From Granulosicoccus sp963833195 (GTDB lineage Bacteria > Pseudomonadota > Gammaproteobacteria > Granulosicoccales > Granulosicoccaceae), in NCBI GenBank assembly GCA_963833195.1, contig CAWHXF010000027.1:1364001-1428000 (forward strand): a stretch of DNA of 64,000 nucleotides. Direction: 5' to 3'. The notes under the pieces were generated by a model. That model did no database searches, had not been told where the DNA came from, and saw only the letters and a list, made by a program, of their open reading frames with translations. The position numbers and the translations under genes are program-made. Each line of letters starts with the position of its first letter. The stretch's first letter is position 1. Below, piece by piece: positions 58,081 to 64,000 of this stretch.

Positions 58081-60089
58081 CAGCCGGCCCTCGCCAATGC
58101 CGCGGCCTCGTCGGCGTGCGCATTTCCGTCCTCGCGCACCAGCGGCGGCGCGCCCGGCCAGTCCACCGTGCGCAGTCGCACGGTGGCGGCGATGGTGCCC
58201 TCGCGCCCGTCCTCGAAGGTCACCGGCGTCTCGACGCGGCGGCTGTCGGCCTCTGAGTACAGCGCGTCGATCAGCGGCGCGTAGCGCTCCGAGACGAACG
58301 CGCGCCTGACTTTTTGCGTGCGGGTCAGCTCGCCGTCGTCGGCGTCGAGTTCCTTGTGCAGCACGAGAAAGCGCCGGATGCGCGCGCCCGCGACGCGCGG
58401 CTCGGCGGCGATGTCGTCGTTGACGCGGCGGATGAAGCCCTCGATGAGGTCGTAGACCGCCGGGTGCGCGGCGAGCTCCTGGTAGGAGCCGTACACGATG
58501 TCGTTGCGCTCGGCCCAGTTGGACACGGCGGTGAGGTCTATGTTGACGAAGGCCGCGACGTAGTCGCGCCCGTCGCCGAACGCCACGACCTCCTTGACGG
58601 GGCCGAAGAACTTCAGCTTGTTCTCGACGTACTTCGGCGGGAACAGCGCGCCGTCGGCGAGCTTGCCGACGTCCTTGGCGCGGTCGATGATGCGCAGGTG
58701 CCCGCGCTCGTCGATGAAGCCCGCGTCCCCGGTGTGCACCCAGCCGTCCGGCGTCTTCGTCTTGGCCGTGGCCTCGTCGTTCCTGTAGTAACCCATGAAG
58801 ACGCCCGGCGAGCGGTACATCACCTCGCCGCTCTCGGCGATCTCTATCTCCACGCCCGGGCTCGGCCTGCCCACCGTGTCCGCGTCGATCTCGCCGTCCG
58901 GCTGCGCGGTGATGTACACGCTCGCCTCGGTCTGGCCGTAGAGCTGCTTCAGGTTGATGCCCAAGGACCGGTAGAAGCGGAAGATGTCGGGGCCGATCGC
59001 CTCGCCGGCGGTGTAGGCCACGCGCACGCGGGTCATGCCGAGCCGGTTCTTCAGCGGCCCGTACACCAGCAGCTCGCCGAGCGCGTAGTGCAGCTTCGCC
59101 CCGAACGGCACGGGCCGACCGTCCAGCAGCGCCTCGCCGTGCTTGCGCGCGTGCGCGAGGAAGTGCTCGAACATGGCGCGCTTGGGTTTCGAGGCATCCT
59201 CCATGGCCACCTCGATGGCGGTCAGCAACGATTCGAACACGCGCGGCGGGGCGAAGAAGTAGGTGGGCGCGATCTCGCGTCGGCACTCGGTGATGGCCTC
59301 CTCGCTCTCGGGGCAGCACACCGCGTAGCCCGCGGTGAGCGACTGCGTGTAGCTGAACACGTGGTCCCCGACCCAGGCGAGCGGCAGGTAGGCGATGGTC
59401 TCCTCGCGCATCGTGAGCGCATCGAAGGCGTTCGCGTTCAGCGAGGTCTCGACGAGGTTCCGGTGCGAGAGCATCACGCCCTTCGGCCGCCCCGTGGTGC
59501 CCGAGGTGTACATCATCACGCACATCGCGTCGGGGTCCAGCGCGTCGATGCCCGCGCGCCAGGCGGCCGCGCGTCCCGCGTCCCGTCCGAGCGCCGCGGC
59601 GCCCAGCGCCTGCACCGCGACGACGGGCCGCACGAAGCTTGCGTCGTAGTCGCGCAGCCCCCGCGGCTCGTCGTAGACCAGCCCCTCCAGCGCGGGCAGG
59701 CGCGTGCGGATGGACAGCAGCTTGTCGACCTGCTCCTGGTCCTGGCAGACCGCGAAGCGCACGCCCGCGTGATCGAGCACGAAGCTCATCTCCTCGGCGA
59801 CCGAATCGGCGTACACCGGCACCGGCACCGCGCCGATGGCCTGCAGCGCGGCGAAGCTCCAGTACAGCACCGGCCGGTTCGCGCCGACCACCGCGACCCG
59901 GTCCCCGGCCGCGACGCCGAGCTCGGCGAGGCCGATCGAGTAGCGCTCGATCTCGCCCGCCATCTCCGCCCAGCTCCATTGCCGCCACACGCCGAGATCC
60001 TTGTGGCGCATGGCGATCCGATCGCTCCACGTGTCGGCGTTGCGCAGCAGGTAGTGCGGCAGGCTGGACAGCGCGGCGGGGTCGGGCAT
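58080..60089 (-). CDS. Long-chain/aryl acyl-CoA ligase (AMP-forming) coupled to a Liv-type transporter
   Basis: This 669-residue adenylate-forming ligase has core motifs MMYTSGTTGRPKGVMLSHRN, YGQTEASVYITAQ, GWVHTGDAGFIDERGHLRIIDRAKDVGKLADGALFPPKYVENKLK and the lid DGELTRTQKVRRAFVSERY. Its length and FadD15/ACSBG-like pattern differ from FadD, and this class is often found with a five-gene Liv system. It would trap an imported carboxylic acid as its CoA thioester. It lies 4 bp after serS and overlaps livG. Confidence 0.88.
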   Translation of the reverse strand: MPDPAALSSLPHYLLRNADTWSDRIAMRHKDLGVWRQWSWAEMAGEIERYSIGLAELGVAAGDRVAVVGANRPVLYWSFAALQAIGAVPVPVYADSVAEEMSFVLDHAGVRFAVCQDQEQVDKLLSIRTRLPALEGLVYDEPRGLRDYDASFVRPVVAVQALGAAALGRDAGRAAAWRAGIDALDPDAMCVMMYTSGTTGRPKGVMLSHRNLVETSLNANAFDALTMREETIAYLPLAWVGDHVFSYTQSLTAGYAVCCPESEEAITECRREIAPTYFFAPPRVFESLLTAIEVAMEDASKPKRAMFEHFLAHARKHGEALLDGRPVPFGAKLHYALGELLVYGPLKNRLGMTRVRVAYTAGEAIGPDIFRFYRSLGINLKQLYGQTEASVYITAQPDGEIDADTVGRPSPGVEIEIAESGEVMYRSPGVFMGYYRNDEATAKTKTPDGWVHTGDAGFIDERGHLRIIDRAKDVGKLADGALFPPKYVENKLKFFGPVKEVVAFGDGRDYVAAFVNIDLTAVSNWAERNDIVYGSYQELAAHPAVYDLIEGFIRRVNDDIAAEPRVAGARIRRFLVLHKELDADDGELTRTQKVRRAFVSERYAPLIDALYSEADSRRVETPVTFEDGREGTIAATVRLRTVDWPGAPPLVREDGNAHADEAAALARAG

Positions 60090-60093
60090 GGGA

Positions 60094-61422
60094 TCAGATC
60101 TCGAGGATGCGCGTCCTGCCGCCCATGTAGGGGACGAGCGCGTCGGGCACGACGACGGCGCCGTCGGCCTGCTGGTAGTTCTCGAGCACCGCGACGAGCG
60201 TGCGCCCGACCGCGAGGCCGGAGCCGTTCAGCGTGTGAAGAAGCGCGGGCTTGTTCGTGACCGGGTCGCGATGGCGCGCCTGCAGCCTGCGCGCCTGGAA
60301 ATCGGTGCAGTTGCTGATGGAGCTGATCTCGCGGTACGCACCCTGCCCCGGCAGCCAGACCTCCAGGTCGTGCGTGCGCGCGGCCGCGAAGCCCATGTCC
60401 CCGGCGCACAGCAGCATGACGCGGTACGGCAGACCGAGCCCCTGCAGCACCGCCTCGGCATGCGCCGTCATGGCGTCGAAGGCGTCCCAGGACGCGTCCG
60501 GCAGCGTGACCTGCACCAGCTCCACCTTCTCGAACTGGTGCTGGCGGATGAGCCCGCGCGTGTCGCGCCCGTAGCTGCCCGCTTCGGAGCGGAAGCAGTC
60601 GCTGCGGCAGGTGAGCTTCAGCGGCAGCGCGTCGGTGTCCACGATGGCGCCGCGCACCGAACCCGCGAGCGGCACCTCGGAGGTGGGGATCAGGAAGTGA
60701 TCGTCCACGTGCACGTCGGCCGCATCGGCGTCCGCGCCCGCCTCGCCGCTGCCGCCCCAGCCGACCGAGAACAGATCGGCCGCGAACTTGGGCAGCTGCC
60801 CGGTGCCCGTCAGCGTGGCGCGGTTGACGATCGAGGGCACGACCACCTCCTCGTAGCCGTGCCGGTCGACGTGCAGGTCCAGCATGTACTGCGCGAGCGC
60901 GCGGTGCAGCCTGGCCACCTCGCCGCGCAGCACGGTGAAGCGCGAGCCCGCGACGAGCCTGCCCGTGTCCGCGTCGATGCCCTGCCCCCGCTCGCCGATG
61001 GCGACGTGGTCGCGCGGCTCGAAGTCGAAGGCCGGCGGTTCGCCGACGCTGCGCAGGCAGACGTTGCCCGACTCGTCCGCGCCGGGCGGCACGCTCTCGT
61101 GGGGCACGTTGGGCAGGCCCGTCAGGAAGGCGTCCAGCTCGCCCTGCACGTCGGCCAGCGCCGCCTTCGCGGCGTCGAGCTCCTGTCCGAGGCGTTCGGC
61201 GTCCGCCACCAGCGGAGCGATGTCCTCGCCGCGCCCGCGCGCCTGGCCCACGGCCTTGGCGCGCGCGTTGCGTTCCGCCTGCAGGGATTCGCTGCGGCCC
61301 TGCGCGTCGCGCCGGCGCGCCTCCAGCGCGTCGAACGCGACGGTGTCCACCCGGTGACCGCGGAAGGCGAGGCGCGCGGCGACGGCTTCCATGTCCTGCC
61401 TGAGCGAGCGGGGATCGAGCAT
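60094..61422 (-). CDS. serS: Seryl-tRNA synthetase
   Basis: This 442-residue class II synthetase has the N-terminal coiled-coil tRNA arm (about residues 28-100), motif 2 KLTCRSDCFRSEAGSYGRDTRGLIRQHQFEKVELV and motif 3 LHTLNGSGLAVGRTLVAVLENYQ. A 15-residue Gly/Ala/Asp-rich insertion (GSGEAGADADAADVH) sits between the FAADLF segment and FLIPTSEVPLAGSV, where most homologues have a short loop. It heads the leftward unit ending with livF, an unexpected housekeeping/catabolic combination. Confidence 0.95.
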   Translation of the reverse strand: MLDPRSLRQDMEAVAARLAFRGHRVDTVAFDALEARRRDAQGRSESLQAERNARAKAVGQARGRGEDIAPLVADAERLGQELDAAKAALADVQGELDAFLTGLPNVPHESVPPGADESGNVCLRSVGEPPAFDFEPRDHVAIGERGQGIDADTGRLVAGSRFTVLRGEVARLHRALAQYMLDLHVDRHGYEEVVVPSIVNRATLTGTGQLPKFAADLFSVGWGGSGEAGADADAADVHVDDHFLIPTSEVPLAGSVRGAIVDTDALPLKLTCRSDCFRSEAGSYGRDTRGLIRQHQFEKVELVQVTLPDASWDAFDAMTAHAEAVLQGLGLPYRVMLLCAGDMGFAAARTHDLEVWLPGQGAYREISSISNCTDFQARRLQARHRDPVTNKPALLHTLNGSGLAVGRTLVAVLENYQQADGAVVVPDALVPYMGGRTRILEI

Positions 61423-61656
61423 GCGTTGAGGGAGACGGACGCTGAAGGCGAGGCGGGGGCCCGTCTGCGGGGCCGTCGTTGCCGCCGCAGTATATCAGTC
61501 GGTCCGGCGCGGCTTCGAACGGGCGCGCCCCCGTCTCGCCGGTGACGGAGCTCGCGGCGACCGGCCGACTCGCCGACTACGCTTCGCGACCCCGACGAGG
61601 ACTGCGCGGCATCGACCTTGCAGCGCGCGAAACGACGATTCCCCTGGAGCGCGCAC

Positions 61657-62376
61657 GTGCCCGATCACAGCGATCCCTCGATCCCCTTCCCGACCGATGC
61701 GCGCGGCGTTCGCACGCGCGGCCGCGGTTCCGCGCGAGCGTCGAGCGCGTGCACGCTGGCGTTGGCGTTGACCGGCGCGATGCTGCCGGTCGTCGCGGGT
61801 GCGGCGGAGCTCTACCGCTGGGTCGAGGCGGACGGCTCGATCACGTTCTCGCCGACGCGCCCCGCCGCGGGCATCGAGTTCGAGGTGGTCGGCGCGTCCA
61901 CGCCGACACCGGACGAGCGTGACGCGTTCGCCGCGGCCATGTCCGGCGAGGCGGCGGGCGACGCCGCGAGCGCCGCGCCGCCGGCACCCGCCGCGACCGG
62001 TTCGCGGCAAGGTGGGGGCGTGAGCTACGCGCCCGCACCGCCCGGGCTGGGCGCCGCCGTGGCCACGGACGCCTCCGAAGGCATCCGGGCATCCGGAGAG
62101 GCCGCCGTCGTGACCCGGCCCGCCCCGGGTTCGCCCACGTCGGGTTCGCCCGCCGGTGCCGGGACGCAGGATCCGGCGGCGGACGATCGCGACGCCGTGA
62201 CCGTGGACGTGGACCCCGCGGCGGCCAGGCGCCGCTCGCAGTGCCGCGAGCTGGAGAAGCGCGTGGTGTCGCTCGAGCGCAGCCTCATGCAGGAGATGCT
62301 GCCGGCGCGCATGGACGACACGGTCATGGCGATGGCGAGGTATCAGTCCTCGTTCGATGCCCACTGCCGCCGCTGA
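61657..62376 (+). CDS. Secreted DUF4124-domain protein
   Basis: This is an exported protein of about 239 residues. The GTG at 61657 is a reasonable start, although a TTG at 61618 or a later codon is possible. A hydrophobic signal (ACTLALALTGAMLPVVAGAA) leads to the DUF4124 motif ELYRWVEADGSITFSPTRPAAGIEFEVVG, a small beta unit common in gammaproteobacterial envelope proteins. A long Ala/Gly/Pro linker follows, and a helical C-terminus (SQCRELEKRVVSLERSLMQEML) with two cysteines. Its end overlaps the convergent DUF1249 gene by 53 bp. Confidence 0.65.
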   Translation: MPDHSDPSIPFPTDARGVRTRGRGSARASSACTLALALTGAMLPVVAGAAELYRWVEADGSITFSPTRPAAGIEFEVVGASTPTPDERDAFAAAMSGEAAGDAASAAPPAPAATGSRQGGGVSYAPAPPGLGAAVATDASEGIRASGEAAVVTRPAPGSPTSGSPAGAGTQDPAADDRDAVTVDVDPAAARRRSQCRELEKRVVSLERSLMQEMLPARMDDTVMAMARYQSSFDAHCRR

Positions 62377-62824
62377 CGCGGCGTACCGCCCCCTCGAAGC
62401 CGTGCCCGCGCTCGAGGCAGTAGTCGAGCCAGCGGTTCAGGAACCGGTTCAGGCGATGGCCTTCGTCGAGGTCGCGCGTGCGCCGCCGCTCGCTCGTCTC
62501 GCCGGGCAGCAGCCCGCTCATGACCTCGCACGTGCGCGCATCGTGATAGAGCCGGATGGCCAGGTTCGGCTCGCGTCCGGCCCGCCCCCGCGCGTCGCGC
62601 GCCGAAAGCCGGTAGGTCAGCCTGAACGTGGTGGTGTAGCGGCCGTGCTCGATGTCCCGCAGCTCCAGCGGCAGCTCGCCCTCGACGTCCGAGACCGCCG
62701 TGCCCCGCATGGAGGCGAGCGTCGGCGCGAGCAGACGGACGAGGATGTAGTTGCGCTCGTACAGCTCCATCAGGGCGCCGAAGCGACCGGAGGTGCGGGG
62801 ACGTAGCGTGGCGGGGAGCTGCAT
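62324..62824 (-). CDS. DUF1249 family protein
   Basis: This is a 166-residue cytoplasmic protein of the DUF1249 family, common in gammaproteobacteria. It has ALMELYERNYILVRLLAPTLASMRG, LELRDIEHGRYTTTFRLTYRLSA, NLAIRLYHDARTCEVMSGLLPGE and DLDEGHRLNRFLNRWLDYCLERGHGF, all in family order. The function is unknown. The ATG at 62824 is the natural start; upstream in-frame sequence contains a 10-bp repeat and is not protein-like. Confidence 0.8.
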   Translation of the reverse strand: MQLPATLRPRTSGRFGALMELYERNYILVRLLAPTLASMRGTAVSDVEGELPLELRDIEHGRYTTTFRLTYRLSARDARGRAGREPNLAIRLYHDARTCEVMSGLLPGETSERRRTRDLDEGHRLNRFLNRWLDYCLERGHGFEGAVRRVSGGSGHRTRTDTSPSP

Positions 62825-62890
62825 GGCCCCGAGTATGGTGCCCGAACCCCCGATGGACAAATCCGGCGCTCGAACGACGGCCCCTCGGGT

Positions 62891-62920
62891 CACCCGGACC
62901 CACCCGGACCCACCCGGACC
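62891..62920. repeat. 10-bp tandem repeat, three exact units
   Basis: The unit cacccggacc occurs three times head to tail upstream of the DUF1249 gene, within the 258-bp spacer to infA. No gene is seen in this spacer. Confidence 0.85.
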
Positions 62921-63082
62921 CTGGGGGCGAACCCGCGACGAGCGCGCACGCTTGCGGTCGGCGCCCTCCGCCTCCATCATCCGCGGCCAAGCGTGCGGTC
63001 GCGGGCCTCGCGTTCCGTGCGCACTCGGGCGCGCGCTCACCCCGCGGCGGCGACCCCTCACAAGGCCTTACAGCGAGACTTC

Positions 63083-63301
63083 ATGGCGAAGGAAGAACCG
63101 ATCGAGATGGAGGGCGTCGTCGTGGACACCCTGCCGAACACCACCTTTCGAGTGGAGCTGGAGAACGGCCACGTGGTAACGGCCCACATCTCCGGCAAGA
63201 TGAGGAAGCACTACATCCGCATCCTGACGGGCGACAAGGTCACGGTGCAGATGACGCCCTACGACCTGAGCAAGGGCCGCATCACCTACCGCAGCCGCTG
63301 A
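63083..63301 (+). CDS. infA: Translation initiation factor IF-1
   Basis: This 72-residue OB-fold protein is identical in plan to E. coli IF-1: MAKEEPIEMEGVVVDTLPNTTFRVELENGHVVTAHISGKMRKHYIRILTGDKVTVQMTPYDLSKGRITYRSR. It binds the 30S A site during initiation. The infA-clpA neighbourhood is typical for gamma- and betaproteobacteria; here they are convergent. Confidence 0.98.
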   Translation: MAKEEPIEMEGVVVDTLPNTTFRVELENGHVVTAHISGKMRKHYIRILTGDKVTVQMTPYDLSKGRITYRSR

Positions 63302-63360
63302 TTCGCGGTTGACGGCGCGGCCGGGCGACCCGCCCCCGCGCCGGCACGTCCCCGGCCACG

Positions 63361-63402
63361 CCCCCCCCCCGGGACGACCCGACCCGGGGACGACCCGACC
63401 CG
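63361..63402. repeat. C10 tract followed by a 16-bp tandem repeat
   Basis: A run of ten C (63361-63370) is followed by two exact copies of gggacgacccgacccg (63371-63402) and a partial third. The block sits between the convergent infA and clpA stops. It could form GC-rich hairpins (CCCGGG arms), but there is no T-run. Confidence 0.85.
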
Positions 63403-63437
63403 GGACCCTTCGTGCATCCCGGGCCTGCGGGGCCGTC

Positions 63438-64000
63438 CTAGACCGTCGCTTCCTTGCTGTTCTCGCGGCTCTCGAACTCGAAGTCGAGCTTGTTGCCCTC
63501 GGCGTCCAGCACGACCTTCACGCGTCCGCCGCGCGAGAGCTTGCCGAACAGGATCTCGTCGGCCAGCGGCTTCTTCACGTTCTCGCTGATGAGCCGCGCC
63601 ATGGGGCGGGCGCCCATGCGCGCATCGAAGCCGTGCTCGGCCAGCCACGCCTTGGCCTCGGGGTTGAAGTCGATCTGCACGTTCTTCTCCTCGAGCATGG
63701 ACTCGAGCTCGATGATGAACTTGTCGACCACGTTCAGGATGATGCTCTTGTCGAGTGCGGCGAACTGGATGATGCCGTCCAGGCGGTTCCTGAACTCCGG
63801 CGTGAACATCTTGTTGACCGCCTCCATGCCGTCGCTGGCATTGTCCTGCTGCGTGAAGCCCATGGTGGTCCTGGAGATGGATTCCGCGCCGGCGTTGGTC
63901 GTCATCACGAGGATCACGTTCCTGAAGTCGGCCTTTCGCCCGTTGTTGTCGGTCAGCGTGCCGTGGTCCATCACCTGCAGCAGCAGGTTGAAGACATCGG
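63438..64000 (-). CDS. clpA: ATP-dependent Clp protease ATPase subunit ClpA, C-terminal part (cut by window edge)
   Basis: The reverse strand from 64000 reads the second AAA+ domain of ClpA: DVFNLLLQVMDHGTLTDNNGRKADFRNVILVMTTNAG, then FTPEFRNRLDGIIQFAALDKSIILNVVDKFI (arginine finger region) and the sensor-2 segment GFDARMGARPMARLISENVKKPLADEILFGKL. The C-terminus is FEFESRENSKEATV. ClpA unfolds substrates, including tmRNA-tagged ones, for ClpP. The N-domain and first AAA+ module lie outside the window; clpS would be expected there. Confidence 0.95.
   Translation of the reverse strand, partial: DVFNLLLQVMDHGTLTDNNGRKADFRNVILVMTTNAGAESISRTTMGFTQQDNASDGMEAVNKMFTPEFRNRLDGIIQFAALDKSIILNVVDKFIIELESMLEEKNVQIDFNPEAKAWLAEHGFDARMGARPMARLISENVKKPLADEILFGKLSRGGRVKVVLDAEGNKLDFEFESRENSKEATV

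Noticed and set aside
1..64000. CRISPR arrays, insertion sequences, rRNA or tRNA genes
   Set aside because: No regularly spaced repeats with spacers, transposase motifs or cloverleaf sequences were recognised apart from the tmRNA tRNA-like domain.

Overview
The window is about 70% GC with dense, frequently overlapping genes, and looks like chromosome of a high-GC gammaproteobacterium. Supporting evidence is an E. coli-like tmRNA tag (ANDDNYALAA), an infA/clpA neighbourhood, a ccmABCDEFGH set, and the small families DUF1285, DUF1249 and DUF4124. No integrases, insertion sequences, phage genes, CRISPR arrays or tRNA/rRNA genes were recognised. The lineage is inferred from gene content only.

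Positions 1-18,000 hold a methylated-amine catabolic island in three transcription units. Leftward: tmoX-tmoW-tmoV-tdm (TMAO uptake and TMAO demethylase; tdm is cut by the window edge). Rightward: mgsABC-gmaS-amt, a 56-residue membrane peptide, a GcvT-like protein, and the three-part haem-dependent dimethylamine monooxygenase. Leftward again: tmm (trimethylamine monooxygenase), an EamA exporter and an XRE-cupin regulator. Together they encode TMA to TMAO to dimethylamine to methylamine to gamma-glutamylmethylamide to N-methylglutamate. N-methylglutamate dehydrogenase (mgdABCD) is not in the window.

Positions 18,000-28,200 form a cobalamin uptake and salvage region: a cobalamin riboswitch, btuB, a lipoprotein, btuCDF, cobO, a collapsed cbiB/cobC remnant and cobU. 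The tmRNA gene ssrA, with its promoter and terminator, lies inside it. The damage to cbiB/cobC is the clearest structural anomaly in the window.

Positions 28,200-40,500 hold mixed genes: a GRDP-like protein, a glycosyltransferase, a LysR regulator facing an FAD-linked D-2-hydroxyacid dehydrogenase preceded by a diverged 57-bp direct repeat, AEC and MFS transporters, a lysine-rich coiled-coil protein, pxpA, a lipoprotein and an exported fibronectin type III protein.

Positions 40,500-50,400 hold the cytochrome c maturation operon (leftward, ccmA to ccmH), fed from upstream by genes for DUF1285, a thioesterase and a PaaK-like ligase. Facing away is a 3-oxoacid CoA-transferase pair whose B subunit carries a +1 frameshift. 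Positions 50,400-64,000 hold a PAS-GGDEF-EAL protein, a perfect 25-bp inverted repeat, and a leftward operon of serS, an acyl-CoA ligase and a complete Liv-type ABC transporter. DUF4124, DUF1249, infA and the 3' end of clpA close the window. Short in-phase tandem repeats, mostly 12-bp units, recur in coding sequence and just after stop codons.
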